DNA from: Streptomyces sp. NBC_00654
GTDB lineage: Bacteria; Actinomycetota; Actinomycetes; Streptomycetales; Streptomycetaceae
Assembly: GCF_026341775.1 (NCBI RefSeq)
Contig: NZ_JAPEOB010000005.1
Location: 62,001-126,000, forward strand
Direction of reading: 5' to 3'
Length of the DNA stretch: 64,000 bases
This document shows positions 17,193-27,310 of the stretch, one piece after another; within the stretch, counting starts at the first letter, position 1; every line of letters begins with the position of its first letter. The notes under the pieces were generated by a model. The model saw nothing but the letters and a program-made list of their open reading frames with translations. It ran no database searches and had not been told where the DNA came from. A program made the translations under genes and the position numbers.

Positions 17193-17660
17193 AAGGACGG
17201 TAACGGGGGAGCCGCATGCGTACCGAACTTGATCAAAAGTTGGCGCTCGAAGACCGCCTCTTGTCTTGTGCGGCACTCTTGTGATGGGTGTGCCGCTATG
17301 CCCTTGGCGCCCACGAGTGGCGACAAACGAACGAATGCCGAAGCCACTACGACGGACTGCGCGCCGGGCTTGCTGGAGCCGGCGCGTCCGCACCTGTTCC
17401 GACGTGGCCGGCAAAGAAGGAGAAGTGCCGAATGACTGGAGACGCTGACGGGCGCTCCCCGACCCGGAGCCGGATAACATCGCGCGCCTCGATCAGTTGG
17501 CAGCCCACTGGCGGGAGGCACCGCGGAGATTCGTCAGGGCACCCTCACCGCGGCCGCAGCGGTCCAGGATGCCCTGGAACCCGGCCGGGTCGCCCACCTG
17601 CTGGAAACATTCGGCCGCCTGAACCTCACGGACACCCCGGACAGCGCCCCGTGACGCGGG

Positions 17661-17726
17661 CGGCACCGACAGCGCGAGACCCCGGACGATGATGCCCGGG
17701 GTCTCTCTGCGACATGACGTGACGTC
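17661..17726. repeat. 66-bp repeat, copy 1 (with hairpin)
   Basis: This block matches 21191-21256 with about 7 differences in 66 bases. Weaker similarity continues downstream to a CTCGCGCTGCTCCTGG-like string about 90 bp later in both copies. The two copies are direct repeats enclosing about 3.5 kb that includes the Tn3 remnant. Confidence 0.75.
17676..17705 (+). terminator. Terminator-like hairpin in repeat copy 1
   Basis: GAGACCCCGG and CCGGGGTCTC form a 10-bp stem with a 10-base loop, followed by TCTGC. It ends any transcript from the coding remnant upstream. Confidence 0.55.
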
Positions 17727-18208
17727 GGTGCTGCCGGTTCAGCGACTCGTCACAGCCCGCCCGTGGCGCCGCCCATCCCCCCTGAGCTCCGCGAGCACCT
17801 CACGCTGCTCCTGGGCGAGCCGATCATGGCGGCTCTTGGTGTTGGAGCAGAGGTTACGTCTACCGATCGCGGCTCAACTTCTTCGGCCTCTGCGGCCGTC
17901 GGTCCATTCGGGGTGGTCGTTGACGGCCTTTCCTTCTCTGAAGGAGAGGTCCATGAGGTGCGCGTCGTGGATGATTCGACATCACCGCTGCCTCCTTCGC
18001 CGAGGCCGAGCGGTAGGGACCACGACGGTGCCCGCACCGGTGCCTCCGTGGCCGCTCGCCGCAGGGCTGGGGAACCGAGTCGGGGCTTGAGGAACATCCA
18101 TGTCAGATCGTGCGCTAAGCCTTCTCGGTGTTGCTTGACGCTTTGACCTGGGGTGATCGCCTGTCAGAGCCTTCGTGGGTCGCTGTTGTCGATCTACGGA
18201 GAGTTGTT

Positions 18209-19785
18209 GTGGCGGTCGAGTTTCTGTCGGGCGAGCAGGCTGGGTACGGGGTGTTTGCCGGGGCCCCGTCCCGTACCGAGTTGGAGCGGTACTTCTTCCT
18301 GGACGACGCGGACCGGGAGGCAGCGCAAGCCAAGCGGCGTGCGCACAACCGGCTCGGGTACGCGGTCCAGCTCACGAGCGTGCGCTACTTGGGCCGGTTC
18401 CTGCCGGACCCGCGGCAGGTGCCGGCGGAGGTGGCCGAGTACCTGGCCGAGCAGCTGGAGATCGCGGACCCGTCGTGCCTAAAGGAGTACGGCGAGCGGG
18501 ACGGGACGGCCCGCACCCACGCCGGGGAGATTCAGGAGGCCGGGGGCTGGCGGGACTTCGCCGAGGTCTCGGCCGAGCTGAGTGACTGGCTGGATGCGCG
18601 GGCCTGGACGACTGGGGACGGGCCGAAGGCGTTGTTCGATGCGGCGGCGGGATGGCTGCGCGAGCGCAGGGTGCTTCTGCCTGGGGCGAGCCGCTTGTCG
18701 CGGCTGGTGGGCAGCGTTCGGGAGGCGGCGAACCAGCGGCTGTGGGACACCCTCTACGGACTTCTGAACACCGGCCAGCGAGCGGTGCTGGACTCGCTGC
18801 TGACGGTGCCTGCCGGTGCGCGGGTCTCGGAGCTGGACCGGCTGCGGCGCGGGCCGGTGCGCGTGTCGGGCCCGCAGATGAAATGGTCCCTGGCCCGGCA
18901 GAGGAGATCGCTGATCTGGGCATGGGCACCCTGGACGTGTCGGGGATACCGCCGCGCCGGCTGGCGGAGCTGTCGAGGTACGGCGTGGACGGCAAAGCCA
19001 CGTTGCTCAAGCGGCACAACGACGCGCGGCGCCTGGCGACGCTGCTGGCCACTGCGGTGCACCTGACGACGCGGGCGGTCGATGACGCCCTGGACCTGCT
19101 GGAGGTGCTGATCGCCACGAAGCTGCTGGCCAAGGCCGAGCGGGAGACGGCCAAGGAGAAGATGAGGACCCTGCCGAGGGTCGAGCGGGCCGGGGCGAAG
19201 CTGGCGACCGCGTTCCAGGTCGTCTTCGACACCACCTCCGAGCAGGTCGACATTGACACCGGGGAGATCAATCCGCCGAAGGTGGAGACGCTGACGGCGA
19301 TGTGGGAGCAGATCGAGGCGGTGGTGCCGCGCAACGAGCTGGCTGCCGCGATCGCGGCGCTGTTCGAGCTGACCCCGCCGCTGGACTCCGATGCGGATCA
19401 GGCATGGCGGGCGATGCTGGCCACCCGGTTCGGCACGGTGCGGCCGTTCCTGAAGCTCCTGGTCAAGGTTGTGGACTCGGGAGGACTCCGGAGGGCGCCC
19501 CGATTCTGGCCGCTCTGAAGACCTTGCCGGAGCTGATGGGCCGCAAGAAGGTGGGACCTGCCGAGATCGACACCGAGCTACTGGCCGGGTCCTGGCGGCG
19601 TCTGGTGCTGGCCGCACCGAACCTGGAGCCGGGGACAGTGGACTGGAAGGCGTACGTGTTCTGCGTGCTGGAGCAGTTCCACAGCATGCTGCGCCGGCGG
19701 GAGATCTTCGCGAAGAACTCCTCCAAGTGGGGCGACCCGAGGGCGAAGCTGCTGGCCGGTGAGGCATGGGAGCAGCCGCAGCAAG
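18209..19785 (+). pseudogene. Tn3-family transposase, frameshifted and truncated
   Basis: GTG at 18209 starts VAVEFLSGEQAGYGVFAGAP and SRTELERYFFLDDADREAAQ, the N-terminal domain of Tn3 transposases. The frame breaks near 18898 (GCC CGG CAG for expected GCC CGG G CA GAG) and resumes as EEIADLGMGTLDVSGIPPRR, then breaks again near 19480 and resumes TPEGAPILAALKTLPELMG. Homology stops near 19785 after KLLAGEAWEQ, so the catalytic DDE domain is lost. No resolvase or terminal repeats were found. Confidence 0.88.
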
Positions 19786-19975
19786 CGTGCTCTCTTGCCT
19801 TCACCCTTCCCTCAACCACACCTGTCTCTGCACGGCCGAAGCCGCCCTGACAGCCATCCCGGTGCTCCCACGCTGTGACGGGCAACAGCCATCGACACGC
19901 TGATCGCCACGGCGGCGGCCGCTAGGTGTATTGATCACGAGCGCTGGGAAAGCCAAGCGACTGCTGCCCTCACGG

Positions 19976-20392
19976 CTACCGGTACTCGTCATCGGGGCAG
20001 TCAGTTCGCTGAAGGTGACCGTCTGCGGACCGGCGAACCGTTCGCGGCATGGGCACTTCGAGCCAGCGACCGTCGAGGAGCATCCACATTCCGAACACGG
20101 CATCGTTCTCGTTGTGCAGCAGCAGTTGGACCGAGTGGGGGCACTTCCAGGGCAATGTCTGGAGTGTGCTGCGGAGCTTTCCGGTGTTGAGGTGATTGAA
20201 CGTGCCTGCGAGGACATGGCATTCAGCGCCCCGGGGGGTGCCTCCCCAGTGCCCGAGCTGCTGGTCCCCGCTGACCCGCTTGAAGCCGCCGGGGTGCAGG
20301 CCGGCGTCAAGGGGATCAAGGCTGATGATGTGCTGAAGCACCGAGTCTTCCAGGTAGCTGAACAGCAATATGACGTCGGTGAAGTCGCTCAT
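19976..20392 (-). CDS. Unknown Streptomyces-type protein (138 aa)
   Basis: ATG 20392 has a GGAAGAG site 7 bases upstream. The product starts MSDFTDVILLFSYLEDSVLQ and contains AGTFNHLNTGKLRSTLQTLP and VQLLLHNENDAVFGMWMLLD, a pattern I associate with a conserved Streptomyces family of unknown function. There is no signal peptide or membrane segment. The last 25 residues (RRSADGHLQRTD) look less regular and may reflect erosion next to the Tn3 remnant. Confidence 0.65.
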   Translation of the reverse strand: MSDFTDVILLFSYLEDSVLQHIISLDPLDAGLHPGGFKRVSGDQQLGHWGGTPRGAECHVLAGTFNHLNTGKLRSTLQTLPWKCPHSVQLLLHNENDAVFGMWMLLDGRWLEVPMPRTVRRSADGHLQRTDCPDDEYR

Positions 20393-20491
20393 CAGTTATC
20401 TCTTCCACGTTAACGACCAGGGCCTGAGGTGCTGCCACGCACCATCGATCACCGCTCGTCATTCTGCAGCCTGCTCCGCGTTGATCAGGGC

Positions 20492-20650
20492 ATGAAGCGT
20501 GGAGATCCGTCTGACGTGCAGTGGGACCGAATGGAGCCGCTGCTGCCGACTGGTCGGAAACCTGGCCGGCCGAGAAAGTGGTCGCGGCGGCTGTTGGACG
20601 GCATCCGGTGGAGGACACGGACCGGTGCTCCCTGGCGCGACATGCCGAAA
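20492..20650 (+). pseudogene. IS5-type transposase N-terminal fragment
   Basis: ATG at 20492 gives MKRGDPSDVQWDRMEPLLPT and then RKWSRRLLDGIRWRTRTGAP WRDMP, the DUF4096 start of IS5/IS1182-like transposases. Homology ends about 53 codons in, and the same frame runs on into an unrelated protein. No catalytic residues remain. Confidence 0.8.
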
Positions 20651-20710
20651 CCAACGGCCCGCTCTGGACCGGACCATCGTCTGCTGACGGTTTTGTTGTC
20701 TCGTGTTCGG

Positions 20711-21073
20711 GTGGTGGGGGACGATGTCTCTGTGATCAACGGGGATGTTTCCTTACGTCTGGCGGCGAGGCGTGGCCGTCGCATTGCCCAGCTCGGTGAC
20801 GCGGCGGCGGGGTGGGGTGGGGAGGTGCCGGAGGATCCGGGTATCGCCGAGTTGGCCGATCTCCTCGAAGCGGCCGCTGCTGATGTTCCCGCCCGGACCG
20901 GCGAGACCGGGCACACGGCCAGGACCCTTCTGACCGGTGCGGTCGAGGATTTGAGGGCGGCCGCCCGGCTCGGCGGCCTGCTTCCCGCGGTGACCCTGTG
21001 GCACCTGCACCGCGCCATGGAACAGGAACACGCCGCCCACCAACACCTGCACCCCCGGGCACCCACAGGCTGA
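20711..21073 (+). CDS. Unknown small helical protein
   Basis: The frame continuing from the IS5 fragment becomes strongly coding-like after about 20700: INGDVSLRLAARRGRRIAQL, then ADLLEAAAADVPARTGETGH and HLHRAMEQEHAAHQHLHPRA. Starts at GTG 20711, 20714 or 20732 are possible; the last has GGGGGA upstream. About 120 aa, helical and soluble, no known domain. Its native promoter was probably displaced by the IS fragment. Confidence 0.5.
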   Translation: MVGDDVSVINGDVSLRLAARRGRRIAQLGDAAAGWGGEVPEDPGIAELADLLEAAAADVPARTGETGHTARTLLTGAVEDLRAAARLGGLLPAVTLWHLHRAMEQEHAAHQHLHPRAPTG

Positions 21074-21190
21074 GCAGACGGTGCGGCTGTCTGCCTTGCC
21101 CTCCAGCCCGCCTGCTCCGCGCACACGGCCAGCCCCGCCCGACCGGGCGGGACAGCCCTTAGCCTGCCGCTGTCCGATGACGCCCGTATA

Positions 21191-21256
21191 CGGTGCCGAC
21201 AGCACGAGACCCCGGGCGATGGCGCCCGGGGTCTCTCTGTGACATGACGTGACGTC
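21191..21256. repeat. 66-bp repeat, copy 2 (with hairpin)
   Basis: Second copy of the block at 17661-17726, same orientation, about 89 percent identical by eye. Its stem is longer because GGGCGATGGCGCCC pairs further. Confidence 0.75.
21206..21235 (+). terminator. Terminator-like hairpin in repeat copy 2
   Basis: GAGACCCCGGG pairs with CCCGGGGTCTC, followed by TCTGT. It lies about 130 bases after the unknown gene ending at 21073. Confidence 0.55.
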
Positions 21257-21739
21257 TGTCCGACCGGTGCAACGACCAGCCTCGGCTGGTGTTACGCCCA
21301 CTCCACACCCAGCCCTGCCAGGACCCTCGCGCTGCTCCTGGGGCCTTGTCAACGGCCCCGGACAGGACGTAGGGGGGGCGGGCCTGCTGGTAGGCGCTCT
21401 GCCTGTGTTCGTGGGCCCACCGCAGCCGTTCCAGCAGCCCCGAGTAGGGGGCCGCGGAGGGAGCATGTGTCGGTACGGCGGGTTGCGTTATGGCGTGACG
21501 GCTCTTGTCACGCTTCCCATGGGCGCGGACGACCGTAGAGCCGTTGGACCTCACTCTCCTGGGATTGGTCCGGCACACGCTGCCGGAAATGCGGAAGCTG
21601 GTCCTGAACGAGTGGACCTTGGGGCGGTGGGCGCCTGCGCTTGCTGGAGGAGGTGCCTGCCCGTACGACGGCCGGCCCGGCCCACCACCGCCCACGGACA
21701 TGACACGATGCCTCTTCTTCGCCGGACCCTGGGGGGATC

Positions 21740-22180
21740 ATGCGCATCCGCACCACCGCCGCCGCCGCCGCGCTCATCGCGGCCGGCCTGCTTGCCGCAC
21801 TCACCGCATGCGGCAGTGGCCATGACGAGAAGCCTGCCAGCAAGGGAACTGCCAGTGCTCTGAGCGAGGCCGAGCGCGAGGCCGCCCGCAGGGCCGCCGG
21901 TCTCCCGCCAGAGCCCAGCGCCACCGCCCGCTACGCGTTCCTCGAAGCCCTGGACGACATCGACGAACGCATCTCGAAGCCCGGCACGGACGAACAGGCC
22001 GTGAGCCGCGGTCTGAACCAGTGCAGTTCCATCAAGTCGTTCCCCGACGACAGGGACAAACTGGTGAAGCTGACTCTCGACCGGTTCACCATCCCGACAC
22101 TCCTGCCCGACATCAACAACGCAGACACCGGCGGCAAGATCCTTGACGCTGTCCACCACCACCTCTGCCCCGACTTCTGA
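21740..22180 (+). CDS. Secreted lipoprotein, DUF732-like
   Basis: Product of 146 aa from ATG 21740 behind GGGGGGATC. The N-terminus (MRIRTTAAAAALIAAGLLAA) ends in the lipobox LTAC with Cys24, followed by GSGHDEKP. The mature part resembles small actinobacterial DUF732-like domains: FLEALDDIDERISKPGTDEQ, a Cys in NQCSSIKSF and a second near the end (HHHLCPDF), probably disulfide-linked. Its role is unknown; it should be anchored on the outer face of the membrane. Confidence 0.8.
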   Translation: MRIRTTAAAAALIAAGLLAALTACGSGHDEKPASKGTASALSEAEREAARRAAGLPPEPSATARYAFLEALDDIDERISKPGTDEQAVSRGLNQCSSIKSFPDDRDKLVKLTLDRFTIPTLLPDINNADTGGKILDAVHHHLCPDF

Positions 22181-22189
22181 CCACCCGCT

Positions 22190-22997
22190 CGAACACCAGC
22201 GTGGCCCTGGCCCGCCGTACCCGGGGTCCGCCGCCACAGTGGGCGGATCCGACCGAGGGAGCGCGACAGTCGCGATCTCCTCGATGGCCGGTCGCCGTAC
22301 CCACCGGTGGCCGCAGCCCAGGAAGGAGCGCCGCGTGACCTCCTCGACAAGTTCGTGCCGTGCTCCGGCGTTGAGCCAGTCCCCTCCGGCCTCCCGCACG
22401 CACTGCTCGACATAAGCGTGCATCTGATCGTCGCTCGCTTCCCAGCCGTAGCGGAGCATCGCCCGCAAGCGGTCCGCCTTGGTGGTCCGCGCAGCGGCGT
22501 GCCCGGCAAGTGACGCGTTACGGTCATCGAGCACCACGCCATCGACGATGCAGAGGGCGGCCGATTCCACGAGGCCACTGGCAGCGGCAGCCGTCACCGC
22601 GTACCCGCCGGTGGAATGGCCCACCAGCACGGGGCGGTCCCAGCCCATCGCGGTGACACGCCACCGTCTCGCCAGTATTGCTCGGGGCCGGTGGAGTCGA
22701 GCCGGGTCTGCCCATGGCCACGCAGGTCGATGGCGATCGGATGACACTCGCTCACCAGATGGGACGCCACATCCGCCCAGGCGGCGGCGTTGTGTCCGTT
22801 GCCGTGGACAAGCAGCACCCCCTCACCGTGGCCGCCGAAGTCCACACCCGAGAGGACCCGTCCACGACGGGGAGTTTGATCTCTGCTCCGATCACCACCG
22901 CACCCTGACGACCAGAAGCCAACAAGCGCAACTGCTTTTCTCGCAGGAGGCCGGCGCGGAGTGAGGATTCCCTCAGACCGTCGATCGGCCTGCTCAT
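22190..22997 (-). pseudogene. Alpha/beta hydrolase, frameshifted and truncated
   Basis: Three minus-strand frames make one protein. The first, from ATG 22997 to about 22850, reads MSRPIDGLRESSLRAGLLRE. The second, to about 22670, reads GVLLVHGNGHNAAAWADVAS and IAIDLRGHGQT. The third reads PVLVGHSTGGYAVTAAAASG with the nucleophile Ser and LCIVDGVVLDDR. The end of the fold with the catalytic His is missing. Two frameshifts plus truncation make it a pseudogene unless sequencing errors are involved. Confidence 0.8.
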
Positions 22998-23136
22998 CGT
23001 GGCCCGTTTCCCGAGACGCTCGGCGGCCTACGGCTGCTGCGCCATCCGGACAGGCAGGAGTGATCACCTGCGCGGGGTGCTGATCAGCACGAACCTGCGG
23101 TCCACTCCTGGTTTCCGCCGTCGGCCGAGGGCATTC

Positions 23137-23994
23137 CTACGGGCCCGCTGGTGCTGCTGGGGACGGAGATGGGAAGTCGGCCGGCGTCGGCACATCCCTT
23201 CGCCTGGCTGTTTCGGCGTGGCTCGGGCGTTGTGCGGCAAGGTGGCCCCGGGACCGGTGGCCGTGTATGGCCGTATCGCGCCAGGCGGCGAAGGCGAGGT
23301 CGCACAGCCGGTCACGGAACCGGCCGATTCCGATCCAGCGCAGTACGGCCCCGGCCCCGTCCAGACGGAAGTACGTCTCGCCAGGCCCGGTGGTGCCGGC
23401 TTCCGGCTCGCCGGGCGGTTCGGGCGACCATCCCAGGGCGGTGACGGTGTCCATGGAGCGGAGGTTCCCGAGGATGCCCGGCATGCTGCGGGTCTGCCTG
23501 GTCAGGTCGAGGTGCTCCACCTGCACCGGCCCGGTGTCGTCCGTCGCGTTCAGGGACGTGGTGAGATCCCCGCCGGTCTGTCCGGCGCGGCCCAGGACGA
23601 TCTTCTCCTGCATCAGGATCCTGCCGGTGCCGTGCAGGCGGATCCGGGTGTCGCGGTGGGTGGCGATCCCGTCCGAGACCACGAAGGGCTTGCCCGCCCA
23701 GGTCAGGATCGCCTCGTCGCCCACAGTGGCGTCAATGGCCCACGATGACGGTGCGTCGCCCTCGTACGCGACCGTGCCGGTCGTCTCCACGATGTCGAGC
23801 CAGGCACCGGGCGCGACGTCCACCTCGATACGGACGCCGTCGCCGGACAGCAGCAGCGCCTGGGTGGCGAGAAGGCCCACTCGGGCGCCGTGTGCGTCCT
23901 GCTCCATGATCCGCGCCGTCAGATGCCCGGTCGTGCGGTGGACGCGGCTGCGGCTGCCAGTGCGGACGACGCTCAGGCGGGTCGGCCCGGTCAC
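23137..23994 (-). CDS. ureD: Urease accessory protein UreD
   Basis: Product of 285 aa, last gene of the urease operon; its ATG overlaps the ureG stop (23991-23994, ATGA). It is a beta-rich scaffold that binds apo-urease with UreF and UreG and guides nickel delivery. Family segments are [33 protein letters not shown] and QEKIVLGR. The C-terminal 35 residues are low complexity. No UreE gene is present, as is usual in actinobacteria. Confidence 0.88.
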   Translation of the reverse strand: MTGPTRLSVVRTGSRSRVHRTTGHLTARIMEQDAHGARVGLLATQALLLSGDGVRIEVDVAPGAWLDIVETTGTVAYEGDAPSSWAIDATVGDEAILTWAGKPFVVSDGIATHRDTRIRLHGTGRILMQEKIVLGRAGQTGGDLTTSLNATDDTGPVQVEHLDLTRQTRSMPGILGNLRSMDTVTALGWSPEPPGEPEAGTTGPGETYFRLDGAGAVLRWIGIGRFRDRLCDLAFAAWRDTAIHGHRSRGHLAAQRPSHAETARRRDVPTPADFPSPSPAAPAGP

Positions 23995-24749
23995 GCGCTC
24001 TGCCCTGCATGCGCCGGATCCTGGCCGTGCGCGTGGGTATGCAGGTGGGGTCCCTCGCCGTCCTGGCCGGTGTGGAAGTGCGGGGCCATGGGGCCCGGGT
24101 CGACCGGAGTGTGCTCGCCGGTGCGGTAGTCGGCGAGGGTGTCGCGGACCCAGCCGGTCAGCATCCGGATAGACGCCTCGTCGTGCCGGGACAGCGCGAC
24201 CACCGGAGCACCCTGCCGTACGTTGCGCCCTTCGCGCGTCATGCGCTCGACGTCCACGCCCACGTGCACGCCCAGGTCGGTCTTGTTGATCACGAGCAGG
24301 TCGGCGCGGGCGATGCCGGGACCGCCCTTGCGGACGACGTCACCGCCGCCGGCGACGTCCAGGACGAACACCTGGGCGTCCACCAGAGCGGGCGAGAAGG
24401 TGGCGGTGAGGTTGTCTCCGCCGGACTCGATGATGACGAGATCCAGTGGGCCGAAGTCAGCCTCCAGGTCCTCAGCCGCCAGCAGGTTGGCCGTCACGTC
24501 GTCACGGATGGCGGTGTGGGGGCATGCGCCCGTCTCCACCGGGCGGATTCGTTCGGGGTCCAGCACTCCGGCGCTCCTGAGGAAGCGCGCGTCCTCGTCG
24601 GTGTAGATGTCGTTCGTGATGACGCCCAGGCGCAGTTCGCCGGACAGCGCCCGGCACAACGTCGCGATGAGCGAACTCTTCCCGGTGCCGACGGGGCCGG
24701 CTACGCCCAGGCGCATGGCACGGGCAGGGGCGATGGCGTTCTCAGGCAC
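23991..24749 (-). CDS. ureG: Urease accessory GTPase UreG
   Basis: SIMIBI-class GTPase that powers nickel insertion into urease. P-loop [10 protein letters not shown] near residues 19-28, [25 protein letters not shown] with the metal-binding Cys-Pro-His, [17 protein letters not shown] and the base motif NKTDLG are all present. The GTG at 24749 is chosen: GAGAGG lies upstream and it overlaps the ureF stop by 8 bases; a longer frame runs back inside ureF. The C-terminal tail is unusually His-rich ([18 protein letters not shown]), which may store nickel in place of UreE. Confidence 0.93.
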   Translation of the reverse strand: MPENAIAPARAMRLGVAGPVGTGKSSLIATLCRALSGELRLGVITNDIYTDEDARFLRSAGVLDPERIRPVETGACPHTAIRDDVTANLLAAEDLEADFGPLDLVIIESGGDNLTATFSPALVDAQVFVLDVAGGGDVVRKGGPGIARADLLVINKTDLGVHVGVDVERMTREGRNVRQGAPVVALSRHDEASIRMLTGWVRDTLADYRTGEHTPVDPGPMAPHFHTGQDGEGPHLHTHAHGQDPAHAGQSA

Positions 24750-25395
24750 TGAAGAGCCTCTCTGTGATGGTGGCGTGGGTCTCGGCCCAGCGCTCAATCA
24801 GGGGAGCACCGTGGGCGGGAATCTGTTCCGGGAGGCGCAGAAGGGCGACCTGGTCGGCCATCTCTTCGATGTCCGGGAGGAGTTCACTCACCCACGCTGT
24901 GATGGTCAGCGGGTCCTGCGGTTCGAGCTTGAGCAGGGCCGCGGTCACCGTCTGGGCGTCGTCGTACCCGACGAGACGGGCCACGTCGGCCGGGTCCATT
25001 CCGGCCCGGTGCGCGAGCAGGCCGAGAACGACGGGGCGTGACCAGGTGCGTGCGCGGGCATCGACAGGGCCGGGCCAGAGCCCTTGCAGGAGCCGTAGGT
25101 ACCCGCGGCCCAGCCGCCGCCCGTTCGCCCGCAGCGCCGGGCTGGGTGTCCGGGCTGCCCAGGCGGCCTCAACCTCAACGAGGTCACCGGCGTTCGCCGC
25201 GACCGCACGCGCGACGACGGCGGTGCCCGCCTCCACCATGGTGATGGTGCGAAGACGCGAGCGCAGGTACGCGGGCACCTCGGCGGGTGCGATACCAGCC
25301 CGCAATGCTGGCTCCAGACCGGCGGACTGCGTATGCCCCCCGGACGGGAGCCGGGCATCGCCCAGCAGGGCGAGCAGGAGCGGAGAGGTGCTCAC
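24742..25395 (-). CDS. ureF: Urease accessory protein UreF
   Basis: All-helical activator that binds UreD and UreG in the maturation complex. The GTG at 25395 follows GAGG and gives [20 protein letters not shown], the family start; a longer frame reaches into ureC and is not used. Other hallmarks are [14 protein letters not shown] and a moderately conserved C-terminus. Seven bases separate it from the ureC stop. Length is 217 aa, normal for actinobacterial UreF. Confidence 0.88.
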   Translation of the reverse strand: MSTSPLLLALLGDARLPSGGHTQSAGLEPALRAGIAPAEVPAYLRSRLRTITMVEAGTAVVARAVAANAGDLVEVEAAWAARTPSPALRANGRRLGRGYLRLLQGLWPGPVDARARTWSRPVVLGLLAHRAGMDPADVARLVGYDDAQTVTAALLKLEPQDPLTITAWVSELLPDIEEMADQVALLRLPEQIPAHGAPLIERWAETHATITERLFSA

Positions 25396-25402
25396 CGGGG
25401 CC

Positions 25403-27277
25403 TCAGAACAGCAGGTATCGCTGGGTGAGCGGCAGGCTCTTCGGCGGTTTCGGCTGGTCGAGGTACCAGAAACCGTTCCGGCTCTTGTGTCTGGTGAGGC
25501 TGTGTCCTTCCGACGGGTCGACACCCGGGATTTCCACCGCGATCTTGAACGTGGCCGGGTCGATGTCGATGCCGAACAGCCCATCGTTGAAGACCATGTC
25601 CGCCTTCTCGACGTCCTTGACGGGCTTCGCGCCTTTCAGCTCACGCCGCAGGCCGAGAGTGTCCTTCAACGAGTCCTTGAACACGCCTCTGCCTCTCACC
25701 GTGCTGTACGGGTCGGTGTCGGAGGGCGGGTTGAGCACCTTCTCGGAGACGAACGAGTAGGACAGCCGGCAGGCGATCGCGGCAGCCATCGCGGGCCGCA
25801 GGAAGGTCGGCTGCGGGGTCGACACCGAACCGTTGGGGTCACCCAGGTTGCCGATCACCATGGCACCGGCCTTGATGACCATCTCGGGCCGAACGGCGAA
25901 GAACCGCGGGTCCCACAGCACGAGGTCTGCGAGTTTGCCCTCCTTCACGGAACCGACGTACTCATCGATGCCGTGGGCGACGGCGGGGTTGATCGTGTAC
26001 TTGGCCACGTAGCGCAGCGCACGGGCGTTGTCGCCCTGCCCCTGACCGGCACCGTAGAAGAAGTTCGCGTCCTTGAAGGTCTTGTGGCTCCACTCCTTCA
26101 TGACGTGGGCGACCTGCCAGGTGCGGGTCACGACCTCGCCGATACGGCCCATGGCCTGGGCGTCGGAGGAGGTGATGGACATCGCACCCATGTCGTGCAG
26201 CACGTCCTCGGCGAACATGGTGGTGGAACGGATCCGCGAGTCGGCGAACGCCTGGTCGTTCTTGTTCCTGAGATCGAGGTGGTGGGCAGAGGCCAGCATG
26301 TCGATGTGCTCGGCCACCGTGTTCGCGGTGTACGGCAGCGTCGGGTTCGTGGATGCGGGCAGGACGTTCCGCTCGGCAGCCACCTTCAGGATGTCGGGGG
26401 CGTGCCCACCGCCGGCGCCCTCGGCGTGGAAGACGTGGACCGCGCGCCCGTCGATGGCGCCGAGGGTGGTCTCGACGAAACCGGACTCGTTGAGGGAGTC
26501 GGCGTGCAGGGTGACTTGCAGCCCCCATTCCTCCCCTGCCTTCAGCGCGGCGTCCAGCGCTGCCGGAGTGGCTCCCCAGTCCTCGTGGATCTTGTAACCG
26601 CCGGCGCCCGCCAACGCCTGCTCGTCCAGGCCGTCCTTGCTCACAGTATTGCCTTTGCCCAGCAGCATCACGTTGACCGGCAGGTCGTCGAAGCTACGGT
26701 GCAGGTTCACCAGATGCTGCGGGCCGGGCGTCACGGTGGTCGCCTTGGACCCCTCGGAAGGCCCCACGCCGCCGCCGATCAGCGTGGTGGTCCCGGTCGA
26801 CAGCGCTTCCATGACAGCCGAGGGGGAGATGTAGTGCACGTGGGTGTCGACGGCACCCGCGGTGAGGATCTTGCCCGCGCCGGAGATCACGTCTGTGGAA
26901 GGACCGATCTCCAGGCCCGGGGTGACCCTGTCCATGACGTCGCTGTTGCCGGCCTTGCCGACCGCGACGATCTTTCCGCCCTTGATCCCGACGTCGGCAC
27001 GCACGATGGAATTGCCGTTGCCCCGTTCCAGAGCGGGGGTGACGTCCAGAATGATCACGTTGGTGATCACGGTGTCAGGGGCGTCCTGTGCACTGGTGGT
27101 CGTCCCTTGCAGCATCGACTCGCGAATGGTCTTGCCGCCGCCGAAGATCGCCTCATCACCACCGAACGTCAGGTCTTCGGTGACCTCGATCCAGAGGTTG
27201 GTGTCGCCCAGGCGTAACTGGTCGCCCACGGTCGGGCCATAGGACTTCGCGTACTGCTCGCGGGTGATGTTCGCCAT
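25403..27277 (-). CDS. ureC: Urease catalytic subunit alpha, divergent
   Basis: Product of 624 aa, hydrolysing urea to ammonia and carbamate at a two-nickel centre. Ligands are visible: His146 and His148 (DTHVHYISP), carbamylated Lys229 (GGYKIHEDWG), His258 (TLHADSLNESG), His284 (HVFHAEGAGGGH) and Asp372 (SSDAQAMGR). The mobile-flap motif is SAHHLD instead of VCHHLD, so the flap Cys is Ala331 while the His is kept. The protein is about 55 residues longer than typical, mostly in the C-terminal third. ATG 27277 has GGAGG upstream; ureB ends 33 bases earlier. Confidence 0.93.
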   Translation of the reverse strand: MANITREQYAKSYGPTVGDQLRLGDTNLWIEVTEDLTFGGDEAIFGGGKTIRESMLQGTTTSAQDAPDTVITNVIILDVTPALERGNGNSIVRADVGIKGGKIVAVGKAGNSDVMDRVTPGLEIGPSTDVISGAGKILTAGAVDTHVHYISPSAVMEALSTGTTTLIGGGVGPSEGSKATTVTPGPQHLVNLHRSFDDLPVNVMLLGKGNTVSKDGLDEQALAGAGGYKIHEDWGATPAALDAALKAGEEWGLQVTLHADSLNESGFVETTLGAIDGRAVHVFHAEGAGGGHAPDILKVAAERNVLPASTNPTLPYTANTVAEHIDMLASAHHLDLRNKNDQAFADSRIRSTTMFAEDVLHDMGAMSITSSDAQAMGRIGEVVTRTWQVAHVMKEWSHKTFKDANFFYGAGQGQGDNARALRYVAKYTINPAVAHGIDEYVGSVKEGKLADLVLWDPRFFAVRPEMVIKAGAMVIGNLGDPNGSVSTPQPTFLRPAMAAAIACRLSYSFVSEKVLNPPSDTDPYSTVRGRGVFKDSLKDTLGLRRELKGAKPVKDVEKADMVFNDGLFGIDIDPATFKIAVEIPGVDPSEGHSLTRHKSRNGFWYLDQPKPPKSLPLTQRYLLF

Positions 27278-27310
27278 TGCATTCCTCCAGCTGGGTGTAC
27301 GAAGGCCCTG

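Larger units (their letters stand above)
17193..18208. other. Intergenic stretch with coding remnants
   Basis: About 1 kb without an intact gene. A plus-strand frame ending at the TGA 17652-17654 reads TLTAAAAVQDALEPGRVAHL and LETFGRLNLTDTPDSAP. An adjacent frame before it reads DPEPDNIARLDQLAAHW, so this may be the tail of a frameshifted small gene. A hairpin repeat (17661-17726) follows. A frame at 17763-18146 (starting PPELREHLTLLLGEP) has no clear support. Confidence 0.4.
21074..21739. other. Intergenic stretch with repeat copy 2
   Basis: About 665 bases without a convincing gene. It holds the second copy of the hairpin repeat (21191-21256). The remaining DNA shows only incidental frames on both strands. 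The promoter of the downstream lipoprotein gene should lie in the last 100-150 bases. Confidence 0.45.

Noticed and set aside
14569..19785. The two Tn3 transposase fragments as a single interrupted transposon
   Set aside because: The C-terminal piece lies upstream of the N-terminal piece on the same strand, with other genes between and no Tn3 end repeats; they may come from different elements.
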